This document shows, piece after piece, positions 33,853-45,104 of a stretch of DNA of 64,000 nt. The first letter of the stretch is position 1. Each line of letters opens with the position of its first letter. This DNA comes from Tricholomella constricta (lineage: Eukaryota > Basidiomycota > Agaricomycetes > Agaricales > Lyophyllaceae). Made by a program: the position numbers and the translations under genes. The stretch spans positions 62,001 to 126,000 of the forward strand of contig JAACJP010000062.1 of the NCBI GenBank assembly GCA_013368375.1. The letters run 5' to 3'. The notes beneath the pieces are model-generated. The model saw only the letters and a program-made list of their open reading frames with translations, had not been told where the DNA came from and did no database searches.

Positions 33853-35806
33853 CTATGCGTTAGGATCCACCCATCCGCCTGCGATAGCCTCCGATAGCAA
33901 AATCGTCGAATGCTGGTCCGCCTCTGGGTCAACGCCCTCCAACAACGCGGTCTCGTTGAAGTCTTGGATGAAACTCTGGGGATCGGACATCCCGTCTTCA
34001 TCCTCCCAGGTGCACTCTTTGATTGAGTAACTAGACCGCCACGCAAAGTCATACTCCAGCATGGAGGAGCAGCAACTCAAGAAGCGACGTACCCATCCCA
34101 TTTGACAAGCCAGACGTACTTGATCTTGCCCCTCTGTTCCCTTGTTGAGCGTCCCACAATACCCGTCATGAAATACTCGTCTGAGCGCTTCTCCTCCTCG
34201 CCACAATCGGGGCGTGCACATATGATATTCTTGCTTGCGAGCATCGGATCTACGTAAAGATCACTCTAGTACTAACACGCACCCCCTGAACAAGAACAAC
34301 GTACTGGCACTGAAAATTAGATCAGCAAGACGTTACGGAATGTGAATGTAATTATAGAAAGACTGACCCGCCGGCTGAGCAAGGAGGGCACATGAATAGC
34401 TCTCCACCCTTGATTCGGACATCCTTTAAGTCGATTATGCCAACACAGGCGTAGTGGTACCACAAGAGGCACCTGACATGTAAGGCACTACATATCAGCA
34501 CAGCTATCGCGTCGCTTTCAAAGAAATAAATAATCACCCATCACACTCAACAAACTATATCCAATCAGTGCGAAAATTACCTAATGTACGCTCACAAACC
34601 AAATCCACGCACCCGTTGATTGAACTTCTTATCCGCTGTAATGTTCTTAATCGGCCATTTGCACCCGGTTGGCAATACCCTGCACCGCAGCCTCCTCGTC
34701 AGGCCTTTCGTAGATGTCGATGTCGATGATGGCGATGTCGATGATGTCGATGTCGATGATGGCGGCGTCCCACTCTTCTCCTTGCTCCTGCCACCCCTTT
34801 TTTCCTTCTCCTTCTCTTTGCCCTTACCACTCCGAGCCGGGACCTCCACTGCCACCGTTTTTGGATGTTTCCCATTTTTCTGCCATTCCTCTTCTTCATC
34901 TCCAAATTTCTGCCGGGCGCGCTTTAACGGCGGCTCCATCGCCTTCTGCATCGACTCCTTAACCTTGCGCTTCCTGTCCCCTGTAACCGTCGTGCTCTGC
35001 CCATCTTGAGTCTTCTTCAACTTCGGGAGCTTGATTTTTAAAACGATGTGTGGTGCCTCCAGGGTTGACATGTGCGGGAGCGCGACGGGCTCAACCTTGG
35101 CCTTGGCTTTTGTGGGCTGCTTCTCCTTGAGAGATTTGAGTTTCGCAAGCAAAGGCTTTTCTATGGACATCATGGGAGAAGGACTTGATGATAAGATGTG
35201 CTGTTGGGGTGCCTCAGACGATTGCTTTGGCGGTGGTGAGCCCCGATTGCATGTAGGCTGTGGTGAGGGGGAAAAGGACTCGGGAAGGAACAGTGGTGAC
35301 ACGATGTGCTGATGAAGTGTAGAGGATTGCTTTGGTGTGGGCATTGGCAAGGCCAGATCACATGCAGGGACGGTCCCATCATCGAAAGAGTTCGGTCGGC
35401 CTTTGAGGACGCTGTACTGCAAAGTGGCGGGCAGGAGATCGGGATCGTCGTCTGAGCCTACAGTTTGAAATGGTGGTGGGTGATATAGTACTGTGAGGGG
35501 TGGGATGGACGTACCCTCGTCTGAGGCGGCATTGTAGGGCACTGTGTACAAAATTGATGACAATATTCACAGCCGTACGGCGCATCGAATGTCAATGTCG
35601 TTTTACTTACCGCCGGCCTCCGCTAGCTGCTTCGTCTGCATCTGAGCGTTGACGTTCACCTGCTGGACATGGCCAGAAAGGTTTTCGAGGACGGCCTCTA
35701 TTTTGTCGAACCTGGCAGACATGTATTTCTGATATTCCATGAGAAGCGGTTTAATGGCCGTTACGATGCTATCCATGTCTTGGTCGTTCGCTGCTGAATT
35801 CGGCAT
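33853..35806 (-). CDS. PHD finger and chromodomain protein
   Basis: An intact multi-exon gene. Exon 1 (MPNSAANDQDMDSIVTAIKP) encodes a helical segment with heptad character (YMSARFDKIEAVLENLSGHV), probably a coiled coil. A Ser/Pro- and Lys-rich middle of ~290 residues with basic nuclear-localisation-like runs (GKGKEKEKEKRGGRSKEK) follows. After two short introns a PHD-type zinc motif is assembled: FVECDGCLLWYHYACVGI, then GGELFMCPPC. The C-terminal half is a chromodomain: DEYFMTGIVGRSTREQRGK, KIKYVWLVKWDG, then after an intron YSIKECTWEDEDGMSDPQS. PHD and chromo modules read histone tail methylation, so a chromatin role is likely. The first Cys pair of the PHD is irregular (RCRVLPTGC). Two introns separate PHD and chromo regions, with what seems a 5-nt exon between them. 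Start ATG 35804-35806; stop at 33853. Confidence 0.8.
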
Positions 35807-36379
35807 CCGTTAAGCTATGCAAGGATACGAGGGTGTCTATGAGTAACGAGATAAAAAATAAAACAGAAAGACTTACATTCTAATGTCGTGGTTGGAAAAA
35901 AGTGGGATGAAGTGCTATGGGCAATCATATCACTGTCCTGGTAAGTTTAGGGCCGGCCAACCTATCACGTGGAAGTATGGAACGTGATGGGAAAGTGTAA
36001 CGTGCGAGGTAAGTACATGATTCAAATTCAAAGAGTAGGGCTAATGTACATGAAGAGCTAGAAGAACAGCGTCAAGCCAGCGAATGCATATACAGCCCTT
36101 GAGTGTTTCTACTTCAATTTGCCTCTCCGCCTCTGTCAACCCCTCTAGAAGCAAGGTGAGCTCGAGACTATCGTCGATCTGATTTGTATGTGATATGATA
36201 TTGCGTGCGTTTTCTGTCATCTCGACTCGCTCTGCGCGCAATAGTGCTAATTACATCACCAACTTGCGCGCAGAGCTAATTACATCACCAACGGTCTACA
36301 CGCTTTCCTGATTTTCGTGAACAAATCCAACGCCGAGCAAACAGCACTCTGCCGCCATCGGGAGGGGCATGTGACCGCT
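35807..36379. other. 5' flank of the PHD/chromo gene; short tandem repeat
   Basis: Head-to-head interval between a minus-strand gene and a plus-strand remnant. The block gctaattacatcaccaac occurs twice with a 29-bp period at 36246 and 36275, next to gcgcgca tracts. No gene is seen. Confidence 0.45.
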
Positions 36380-38265
36380 TTACAATCCTTCAACAACAGA
36401 TTCGCGCACGTGAATCGAAATACGGACACGATTTCGACTCGCTCATGCCTCAATGGCCCCGACAGGGGTCCAGCCGCTGGTCGATTATGTCATCAAGGAA
36501 TTCAACAACATCGACTACAATGCCGAGATGACGTTTGACGGAGTGAAGGTCCTGTCCTATTTCCGCGCATTTTATGAAGAGCTGGGGCAAAAATTCACTC
36601 CTTGGGCGGACGACGCACTCGCGCGATTCTGATCAGAGATCAACAGTGAACATGATGATGTATGTGCGAAATTTACTATGGAGCATCCTCTAACTTGGGA
36701 TATAGCTTCGTGCATACATTGGCGAGCTCCTCGCATTCACAGAGAAGATCAAGGTGAGCAGTTTACTCCTGACCACGGACAACTATTCATCAAATTTACG
36801 TTTAGTGGATACCCAAGCCAAGCGCGCCATCTACCGAGGTCTTCATCAAAGAATGTCGCGTCGTACCCATCGACTTTGACATCATGGGCATGCGAGGAGT
36901 CTAACACAAGGATCGTGTCCTTCAGCTCGTGGACCGATTCAGAGTGTGGCGTGAGGAGCGATTGCCCGGCGTCCGTGCTTTCCAGTCGACCTACGACAGG
37001 TACGAGTCGTTGGACCAACTATGATTGAGGGCTTGTCTAATCAATGTCACCAGAGTTGGCGTCACCGTGTGCAAGGGGCTGTACCAGGTCGTGCATGATG
37101 TTCATGCGATCTCGACTCTCGACTACATCTTGCCTTTGATGGTGCGAGCCTTCACTCTCCCTCCCTGTGAAGAAAAGCCGCTGACTTACCGCAATTGTAG
37201 CCCGAGTTGTTCCGGTTCGCTGAGTGTATGCGATCACCCCCCCATGATTCGGAACGAACAGATTTGAAATGTGACCATCAGTACACGATAACAATGAACT
37301 TGCAACGCGCGCGAGCACACTGATGGTGCGGATGTGTGGAGTGACGCCACCTCTGCCCTTGGTAAGCCAGATCTTGGACGCCATATTTGAGGCTAGACAA
37401 AAATCGCCAGTACCCTGCGCTCATTCTCGTTTCTCTTGCGGCGTTGCTGACGTTTTCTTAGTCCTGGAGAATTCGCCTCAAAGCACTACCGCTCGTTCAA
37501 GGTATGCCATACACAGCCTTTATTCTCTGTCGCTCAACAGTGGGCCGCCCTAGTGTTTTACTTCCACCAAGTTCCACTGATTTCCGGATTACTAAATACC
37601 TTGACCCTTCCAATCTTCACAAACTCATTTACCTGTGACAGGTCCTTTGTAAATGTTTGGACGACGAGGTGGTAGAGGTACGGGAGAAGGCAGCGATGTG
37701 AGTCGTTGATACTCGAATTTTTCGACACAAGTCACTCCAATTTCCCATTGTTAGAACGTTGTCCGGGATTTTGCGCTTGTCTCCTCGACGCAGCGTCCTG
37801 ACGCTCAAGGTGAGGATTTTTGAGGATCCAAAGTCACTGTCCTAATTATACCTCTTGACAGGACCGATTCGTGCGCCTGGCCAAGAATAGCCACATTCCG
37901 AATCGTCAAGACCCAGGCTACAACAAGGCAATCCGCCAGCGCCACGCCGCGATTCTGGGCATTTGCGCCCTCGTCGATTCGTATCCGTACACCGTCGAAA
38001 AGTGGATGCCGGAGCTGCTGACGAATATCTTGGCAGAACATACATATGATCCCGTAGGCGTCTAATCTCTTTCGTGTTTCAGCTCGCTGATCGTTGCGTT
38101 ATGTCTCCACAGATCCCCATCTCAACGACCGTCAGGAAATGCGCGAGTGATTTGAAGAGGACGCACCAGGATACGTGGCATGAGGACGCGAAACGTTTCA
38201 ACGAGGATCAGCTGGCGGCGCTGTTGACGCTGCTGACGAGCCAAGCAGCCTCTCTCTATCACGTA
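36380..38265 (+). pseudogene. BLM10/PA200 proteasome activator, C-terminal third, broken
   Basis: About ten exons match the end of the giant HEAT-repeat protein that caps the 20S proteasome: FTILQQQIRARESKYGHDFD, VQPLVDYVIKEFNNIDYNAE, RVVPIDFDIMGMRGV, HKDRVLQLVDRFRVWREERL, VHDVHAISTLDYILPLM, MVRMCGVTPPLPLVSQILDA and DSYPYTVEKWMPELLTNIL. It ends with STTVRKCASDLKRTHQDTWH and FNEDQLAALLTLLTSQAASL. Introns are kept. Lesions are a frame change near 36452, TGA at 36630 where the family has a codon for a large residue before SEI, and TAA at 36902 between GV and HKDRV. The first two thirds are absent. The last residues, which in the family form the proteasome-docking HbYX tail, are replaced at about 38265 by an unrelated enzyme fragment on the same strand. 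Confidence 0.85.
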
Positions 38266-38765
38266 CGTACATACGCTCTTCCCATCCCCACACCCACACC
38301 CAAACTCCTCCCCCTCACACACTTATCTGATCTGTTACCAGCCGCAACGCGCATCGGCTCCGCCCTCCTCGCCGCCAAGTCCCCCCTCATCATCACCTCC
38401 TTCCTCAGTTCCAAATCCAACCCCAACCCCCACTCCAAATCCAAGTCCGAGTCCGGCTCCGACGCAGTCTCCGCGCTCCAGACCCTCTCCTCCCTCCTCT
38501 CAATCCCAGTAATAACAGTCTGCCCCTCCACCCTCTCCCTCCCCTTCTCCCACCCCTCCTTCTCCGGTGCCACCTACCTCGCCCCCGGGACACACTCCGC
38601 CCACCTCGCCTCTGCCGACGTCATCCTCGTATGGGAGTGCAATGCCCCCTGGATCCCTGCGAATGACGTTGTTGGATTCCTGACCGGCGGATGCATACCT
38701 GACTATATCAAAGGTGTGTTCTCTTTGCATTCCAGATTTGCCTGTCACTAACAGTGAGCATCTTT
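38266..38765 (+). pseudogene. thiamine-diphosphate (acetolactate-synthase-like) enzyme, middle-domain fragment
   Basis: Directly joined in frame to the BLM10 remnant. It reads RIGSALLAAKSPLIITSFLS, a Ser/Asn/Pro-rich linker, ALQTLSSLLSIPVITVCPST, LPFSHPSFSGATYLAPGTHS and HLASADVILVWECNAPWIPA. This is the central domain of pyruvate-decarboxylase-fold enzymes. An intron follows at about 38715. The next part of the protein is found in reverse orientation at 39.1-40.0 kb, and the N-terminal part at 43.2-43.6 kb. Confidence 0.75.
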
Positions 38766-39092
38766 CAGACCTTCCTACCGATTGTCTATCTACACCTTTT
38801 GGAGCGGCCCTTCGCCCAACGATAGACGCCATGTATCGGCGCCCTCCACCAAGTGAACCCACCCCTCGTATACCATCCTCGATCCCCGCAGCAAACGGCA
38901 CTCCCGAATTGGCCATATCAATTCTACAAGCTGTCGCCGCGCACACTCAAGCATCAAACTCCACACCCAATGTTGCGACCCAGACGTTCTCCGCACCCAT
39001 TCATACCATCACAAATCCTCCGTCGTTCCATTCAAAATAGATATCGGGGTCGGTCTGGGGAACTAGTCTGGCCAGCGAGTGGGGCAGACCTG

Positions 39093-40019
39093 CGCATAGT
39101 CCGGGCAGTCGGGGCCGAACCCGACGGAGAGCTTGTCGCCGGACGCACGGCTTCCGTGCCCGGAGGGGTGGACGCCTAGCATTGAGCATTTCGGGGACTG
39201 TGTCGATGTGTTGTGTTAGAGGTTGAATGATTTCTTTTGGGGATGGGATGGGATGGGGAGATAAGGCAGCGTACCTTCCATCCGCCGTTGTTCAGGATGA
39301 CGGTGAGGAACGGCTGTGAGTAAGTAAATCAATTATGAGTCAACCATGAGAACATGCAGAGATAGGATGAATACCGTCTTGTACTTCCTCGCCATCCAAT
39401 ACGCAGAGCTCGGCACCCCAAACATGAACGACCCATCTCCCACGATCACCACGATCAAATCATACTCCCCTCCTTCCCCACCCCCAGCAACCTCCCCCCC
39501 AAGAAACACCCCCACAGTCGCGCCCAGCGCCCACCCCAACGACGAGCCCCCCGAGGTCAACAAGCTCCCGGGCACCTCGGGCTGCATGTGCATCCACACG
39601 TTAAGGTAGTTGCTTATGCTCTCGTTCAACGCCAGAGTGTGAGTGTAAGGAGCCATGGAGCGACGCAGGGCGCCTAGAATGTTCGGGACTGTGAACCTCG
39701 CGGGGGAGGGGAGGGAGGGGGAGGAGGGGGAGGAGGAGGAGGGGGAGGAGGAGGAGGGGGAAGGGGAGGGGGAGGGAAAAGCGGCCTCGGCGGCGTCGAG
39801 CTTGGCTACCATCACCGCATGCATCATCTTAAGCCTCCTTCCTCTTTCCTCCGCTTCCTGCCTGCGAAGCAGCATCCGCTCATCCCCACCCTCACCCTTA
39901 CCCTGCTCCTCCACCACGGCCTCAGTAATCTGCACGAGCCCCAACCCCGCATCCGCTCGGCACACCAGCTCCGCCGAGACATGCCACCCTCCCATCTCCA
40001 CCACTGTCCTCAGCGGGTC
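39093..40019 (-). pseudogene. thiamine-diphosphate enzyme, C-terminal cofactor domain (copy 1)
   Basis: The minus strand reads RADAGLGLVQITEAVVEEQG, MMHAVMVAKLDAAEAAFPSP, a Ser/Pro tract from a GGAGGA repeat, NESISNYLNVWMHMQPEVPG, SLLTSGGSSLGWALGATVGV, then IVGDGSFMFGVPSSAYWMAR and, across an intron, TVILNNGGW. GDG with 26 residues to NN is the classical thiamine-diphosphate and Mg binding motif. The frame then goes MLGVHPSGHGSRASGDKLSV, GFGPDCPDYAQV and stops short of the family end. With the middle fragment at 38.3-38.8 kb it would be consecutive protein, but the two are on opposite strands. The fragment abuts an aldehyde dehydrogenase piece at about 40019. Confidence 0.8.
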
Positions 40020-40150
40020 TGTCTACGTCGGCGGGGAGCGCCATGGGAACAAGGGATACTTCATCCAACCGACGCTTTTTACCAACGTCACGTCAGAGCT
40101 GAAGCTCGTCCAGGAGGAGATCTTCGCCCCCGAGCCCACAAAATTCGTCG
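40019..40150 (+). pseudogene. aldehyde dehydrogenase fragment
   Basis: The plus strand reads SVYVGGERHGNKGYFIQPTL, FTNVTSELKLVQEEIFAPEP. This is the segment before and including the conserved EEIFGP motif of NAD(P)-dependent aldehyde dehydrogenases (here EEIFAP). Only about 40 codons remain. A second copy of part of it lies folded back on itself at 59.19-59.26 kb. Confidence 0.8.
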
Positions 40151-40469
40151 GCTGGATTGAGTGCGCTGAGTGCTAGACTAAAGCATCGCAGGTGGGAGTA
40201 GTGATGATTATTACGACAATTATAGGCGTTTTTCTGTCAACTCTGATTCACAGCTTCCACCTCGCCTTCATCTCCATTCTACCGCGGCCGAGAGCAAGTT
40301 CACCGCTCCCGTCGTTTGGCAGAAACAGACGCCACACGCCCTCCCTGCCTCTCCACCTCTTGCCTCTCCATCGGACCCCCCGGCACCGAAGTCAATTCGC
40401 TGAGCTGAAGCGCTCCAACCCCCAACAGTGACCCGCCGTAGGCATCATCCACTTTGAGAATCGCCTGCT
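40151..40469. other. unassigned junction DNA
   Basis: No family is recognised on either strand. A minus-strand frame ([20 protein letters not shown]) is open for ~60 codons but is not the missing N-lobe of the kinase to its right. Confidence 0.35.
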
Positions 40470-42100
40470 TTGCCCATTTTACGCTCGATTCATCCCCAGT
40501 CCCCCCACATTCCAAATCTTCTCCAACAGTACATCGCCCTCACGTACCTCCACTCCGAGGGCATCATCTACCGCGACGTCAAGCCCGCCAACATGCTCAT
40601 CGATCACGAAGGCCACCTCGTCCTCTGCGACTTCGGCCTCGCGCGCGATTTCCATGGGATGCCCACGGTCGCGGAGAGGGCCTTTCAGCCATTCTGGCCG
40701 TATGCCCGCAAGGACATGCTGACGCCCACCACACGCCGCCGCGATGGGTCGGATCCCGCGCTCCAGTTCACGCTCAAGGCCATGTGTGGGACCGGCCTTC
40801 ATATGTCTCCGGAATTGGTGCGGGGCGAGTGGTATTCCTTTGGCGTCGATATTTGGGCTCTTGGGGTTTGTTTATATATGATGCTCACGGGAAGGGTCAG
40901 TACTTTCTACTTGGGTATCTTTCCGTCATGCTTAATTTTTTAAAGCCCCCATTCGACACCGAGTCCCCGGAGTTCGAGGAGTTGAAGAAGGAGATTTGTA
41001 TACGGATCTATTGTTTTTGCCAAAGGACGACCTCGATGATGTCACTCAGGATTTCCTGTCTTCGGTCCGTCTCACTAAATTAGATATCCGTGTCATCGAA
41101 CTAAAATGTCGTTCTTCCACACAGCTCCTGGAGAAAGATCCCGAGGACAGACTACGCCTTACGGAGGTCGAGGAGAAGCCTTTCTTCCAAGGCGTGTACG
41201 TGCCATCCTCTCCAACTGCTTTTGTTGTCGCTGACGGGCTCGCTCTTCACAGAAATTTGGGTCCTCATGGAGCAACGGGCCGTCCTCGCACCCTGGATCC
41301 CGCCCTTCGAGCGCGGGCACGTCATGTACGAAAAGCCCGGCCCCTTCGTCCCCGGCGTTCCCTTCGACGGCGACGGTGACGGCGCAGGTCCCTACCCGGA
41401 ATTCGAATATATATCGGAGGACGTCAAGCAGGGCATCATCCGCGAGGAGGACATCATGGAACAGGATCCCGAGGTCGAAGGTGAGGTAGATCTGTTCGTA
41501 GGCCAAGACGCACCTCCGTGTTCTGTCAAGGACTTCTTCCGCCGCGTCTTTGGCCCCAAATCGCGCGGGAGGACCTGTAGCCAAAGCACCAGCATGAGTA
41601 TGACGTCGTCCGCTGCTGATGTTGCCAATGCATATCTCCCTCCGTCTCCGTTCTTCCTCCCCCGGACTCCGTCGATCCCGTCGATTTCGTCCTCGCCCTG
41701 GCTCGCGTTCGACACCTCGGTCGGGAACGACGAGCCTGATGGGCCCTTTGATGACATCGTCTTGGAGGACATCGAAGCTGGTATCGCGAAATTGGAAGGT
41801 ATGATTGAGGGTAAGTACGATGAATTGGAGGCGTGCGTCGAGATTGAGGGCGGTGAGGAACCTACCGCCGCCGCTGTCGAGGAACCTTCCGCTGTCGTCC
41901 CGATCAAGGAAGAACCTCGCGGGGAGGAGAAGGAGGAGAAGGAGGGGGAGGGGGAGGGGGAGGAGGAGGAACGGCCTTCGCCTTCCCTGATCAAGGCATT
42001 CGCCGCCTTCCTCGTCCTTGTTTCCGCCTCCCTCGTCATCTGTATCTGTATCGAGTACGGGTATGGGTATGGGGAGGCGCCGGCGACTTGCCGACTCTGA
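40470..42100 (+). pseudogene. AGC-like serine/threonine protein kinase lacking its N-lobe
   Basis: The plus strand starts inside the kinase domain: [20 protein letters not shown] (HRD loop as YRD), [12 protein letters not shown] (DFG), then [20 protein letters not shown] (activation segment and APE as SPE) and [18 protein letters not shown]. After an intron come PPFDTESPEFEELKKEI, DLLFLPKDDLDDVTQDFL, LLEKDPEDRLRLTEVEEKPF and an AGC-type tail VLMEQRAVLAPWIPPFERG. The glycine loop and catalytic lysine should precede LTYLHSEG but are not found. A frame change occurs near 40996. The remaining ~230 residues are acidic and Ser/Pro-rich, end in a hydrophobic LIKAFAAFLVLVSASLVICI segment that may be a membrane anchor, and stop at 42100. 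The tail is still fully open, so decay may be recent. Confidence 0.7.
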
Positions 42101-42990
42101 CACCCACCAACTTTACCGCATATCGCGAAAAGGCGCATCCCCTCTTTTCCAAGGGCCACATCATCATCGCCTTCAAGTCTGTGTCCTTCTCTTTTTCAAT
42201 ATATACTCTCGTCTGTCGCTTCCTTGTCCTCAAACGTCTCACCTAACTCCTCTTGCCAGTCCTCCAGTGAAAACCGCCTTCTCTCGTCACTTCTGCCCCA
42301 TAACTCGCCCACCACGAACCCCTCGGGCCCCAGTACTCCCGACCCCTACCACTCAGCAGCCCCCTCCAGGCCCATGAAAACCTGTTTCGCATCGGATTCA
42401 TTACGCCGCCCTTCAAAGACAACAAAATCCCTGTCACAGATCACCTCCACGCACATGCGTACATCACCCCGGCAGATCTCATGGGCTGGTGGAGAGGTAT
42501 CGCTTACGGCCCATTGGCATGGTTCTCTATGACGATTTCATTGCTGAGATCAGGTGAGTTGTCTGCCCTCCTCGTCGCGCGTTAACTCTCCTCTCACACC
42601 GCTCCAGGGAATCTGTCTCCAACAACCGCATCAAGTCTGGCTACGAGAACCGAACACAGGCAACCATCGACATGGTCCCGCACGCTGGCGCCCGCGCCGG
42701 CACCGCAGATGGCATAGAGACGTCCGAGCCGAGTATCGCCAACACCTACGCCGAGCTCGAAGACGGCGAGACAAATACCGCACGCCTGCTGTCCCCCCCG
42801 TCTCCGTCACTGCTCACACCAGAGCCATGTACCCACTTTACACGTGTAGTCTGTCTGGATTTATTATCGTCATCCGAGTGTCCGTACTATACTATCACTT
42901 TCACGATGTCGCCGCGTACCATGGACCGTGTCCAGGGAGTCCTTTATACTTATATAGCAAGCAATACGTGCTGGTAATACAGCTGTTGGA
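42101..42990 (+). pseudogene. conserved fungal protein with HxHxH-type motif, frameshifted
   Basis: The readable pieces are FTAYREKAHPLFSKGHIIIA, NLFRIGFITPPFKDNKIPVT, DHLHAHAYITPADLMGWWRG and IAYGPLAWFS. After a frame change near 42525 come YDDFIAEIR and, across an intron, ESVSNNRIKSGYENRTQATI and AGARAGTADGIETSEPSIAN. DHLHAHAY resembles the HxHxH of histidine-triad proteins. I recall mushroom homologues of this arrangement, but the identification is tentative. A frame change also lies between the first and second pieces. The end after AELEDGE is not family-like. Confidence 0.5.
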
Positions 42991-43244
42991 TCAAGCATCT
43001 ATGTCATGTCAGCGACCACGTCTCACGGATCACAGCAAGCAGTTCACAGGACTACTCCGATTGGAGGCCAGTGTTGGAGATCGGCTGTTACTTCCAACGA
43101 AAATTCAGGCAGCTCTTCTTCCATCACCTCCCGACGCGCTCAGAGATACACAGGGCCTTTGGGTTCACTCGTCGCGCTGACACAAGGTAAGGTAAGCAAG
43201 GTCCGATTTTATGAGTTTCCGATAAGCCTACATTTGCAGTGAAC

Positions 43245-43560
43245 GTCGGACGGTCTGAGAGATCGTGGACCCGCTCTCGATCTGCGACGCGTAGCGCATG
43301 TACTGGCGCACTATACCAGCCTGGTCGGAGATATCTAGACGCGTGACAAGAACAAGAGTTCAAAACCCAATCACTTTTCAAGTACAATTGAAAATAAATG
43401 GAAATAGTACCTTGCAACCACATAATCCACTCATTCCTCCCTCCCTTCATTTCTCCCCCATTACTAAAGGGCGACGCGCCGGCGTATATCAGCACAGGCG
43501 TCCAGCTCCGATCAACATTATGGACCGCGCCCGCCAAAGCCTACATATACAGTCACACTG
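43245..43560 (-). pseudogene. thiamine-diphosphate enzyme, N-terminal domain fragment
   Basis: The minus strand reads LAGAVHNVDRSWTPVLIYAG, ASPFSNGGEMKGGRNEWIMW, then across a GT-AG intron DISDQAGIVRQYMRYASQIE and GSTISQTVRRSLQ. This is the part of the acetolactate-synthase-like fold following the active-site Glu region of the N-terminal domain. The rest of the domain is missing on both sides. It is the upstream counterpart of the fragments at 38.3, 39.1 and 47.7 kb. Confidence 0.7.
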
Positions 43561-43624
43561 TCAAACGACATTGCATGGATCGTGCGTCGTCGACGACTCG
43601 ACTCACCCACGTCCACATGCACGA

Positions 43625-43995
43625 TGACCGCCGCAGGCCTCCCCGTGACCTGCGCATACCCCTGCGCAAATTTCGTCGGCGTTCATTATCGTGTGGGCAA
43701 GGAAATTGGCGAGAGCTCGTTCGGCGTCATCTTCGAAGGTCTATTTTTGCTGGCACTAGCCTATGTCATCCGATACTCAGTATCTGCCGTACGCACAGAC
43801 CTTCTGAACTCACAAACCGTTGCCATCGAATTTGTGTGTCCCCAAGGCTGGCCGCACTCCTTGGACTATCATTAATTCCATTCGCAGAAACCCAAAAAAG
43901 CTGAAGCGCCTCCGCTACGCGACGAATGTCCAAGAACCATCACTCTATCCGTCTCGCTGCAGCTGGAATACCCCAGATTTACGACGGCGGCCAAG
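43625..43995 (+). pseudogene. casein kinase I, N-terminal fragment
   Basis: The plus strand reads VGVHYRVGKEIGESSFGVIF (glycine loop with GEG changed to GES), then across an intron LLNSQTVAIEF (the VAIK lysine region, here VAIE) and across another intron KPKKAEAPPLRDEC and AGIPQIYDGGQGERSH. This follows casein kinase I through its first ~90 residues and then leaves the family. Both the glycine loop and the catalytic lysine positions are altered, and the remaining kinase domain is absent. Confidence 0.7.
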
Positions 43996-45104
43996 GAGAA
44001 AGAAGCCACCGAATGTGATGGATACGGGGGGAGAACGAGGAGGACGCGATGGTGCCTGGGTTTGGGTTTGCGGCGCAAGCGCAGGCGTACGCTGGTGGCG
44101 GCGGAGGAGGAGGCAGCGGTGGCGGTGGCCGGTGCTGGGGCAAGACCGAGGATGGGTTGGACACGGTAGCGGACATGGGCATGGGCATGGGGCAGGCGGA
44201 ACGGGATCGGGGTACCAGAATGGGAGGTGAACGTCGCGCAGTGCATGCGTGCGGGTGGGCTGTCTGTCCATCCGCCTCGACATCTTCCTCTCCGTCTCCG
44301 TGCTCGTCCTGGGCCCGGACCGCATCCACGCGGAGGCGGCCAGTGCTGTATTGGTGAAGGCGGGCATTGCGGGGGGAGAGTGCGTGATTGCGTGTTGGGG
44401 CATGCATGGTTTTCGAAGTGTGTGGAGAGGGAAGGCGAGTGGGATGGGGACGAGGACGAGGTGGAGGTTGTGATGGAGGTACGTTTCGTGTTGAACTGCT
44501 TTGTTGTCATGGCAATGCCGGCCCCGGGTGCGGCCGCACGAAGTGGCGTCCGCACAGAGAACACGCTCAAGACGGGCACGGAGGGCCTTTTCCGGGGACG
44601 TCATCGAGAGGGCCATGGACGGTGACTTTGGATGGAGGGACGCAGGCAGGGACTGTCGTTTGCGTCGCCCTTGACTTTGATGATTTTGCTTTCATCAGCG
44701 TTGGTGACGACGAGGAGAAAATAGGCGAACAACTCACGATGAGATAGCCGCCATCCTAGACAAGCCGGCCCACGTTCTCTTCGTCGCCCACAGCTATGCA
44801 CCGTTGACTATACCGGCGCTGGCATATACTTTAAAGGATCTCCGATGGGGGAGTACGTATAATCAAAATCCTGAGGCGCAAAGAAGGTTCGTTATCAGCG
44901 GGGGCTTCTGTGTCAGACAAGTCGACGAACGGCGAACAACTCACGATAACAAAGCTGCCATTGCCCCCAGCCACATGCCACACTACGTCCCCTGTCCGCA
45001 TGAGATTCATCACCCCCGCACGCTGGCACTCCGCTTCGCACTCTTTTTCTGCCCTATGAGGAGATCGTTTTTGTATCACCAGCGAAAACGAGGGCGCCAC
45101 CGAT
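43996..45104. other. unassigned mosaic DNA
   Basis: Coding-like pieces without family resemblance, for example plus-strand VLVLGPDRIHAEAASAVLVK near 44.3 kb and ILDKPAHVLFVAHSYAPLTI near 44.75 kb. The block ggcgaacaactcacgat occurs twice, at about 44726 and 44934, so this stretch also contains a local duplication. Confidence 0.35.

Noticed and set aside
38853..39179. Plus-strand frame downstream of the ThDP middle domain as its continuation
   Set aside because: Most of it is antisense to the C-terminal ThDP fragment, and the translation does not match the enzyme family.
40300..40515. Possible inverted N-lobe of the AGC kinase on the minus strand
   Set aside because: No glycine loop or VAxK motif is present; the resemblance to kinase sequence was only superficial.
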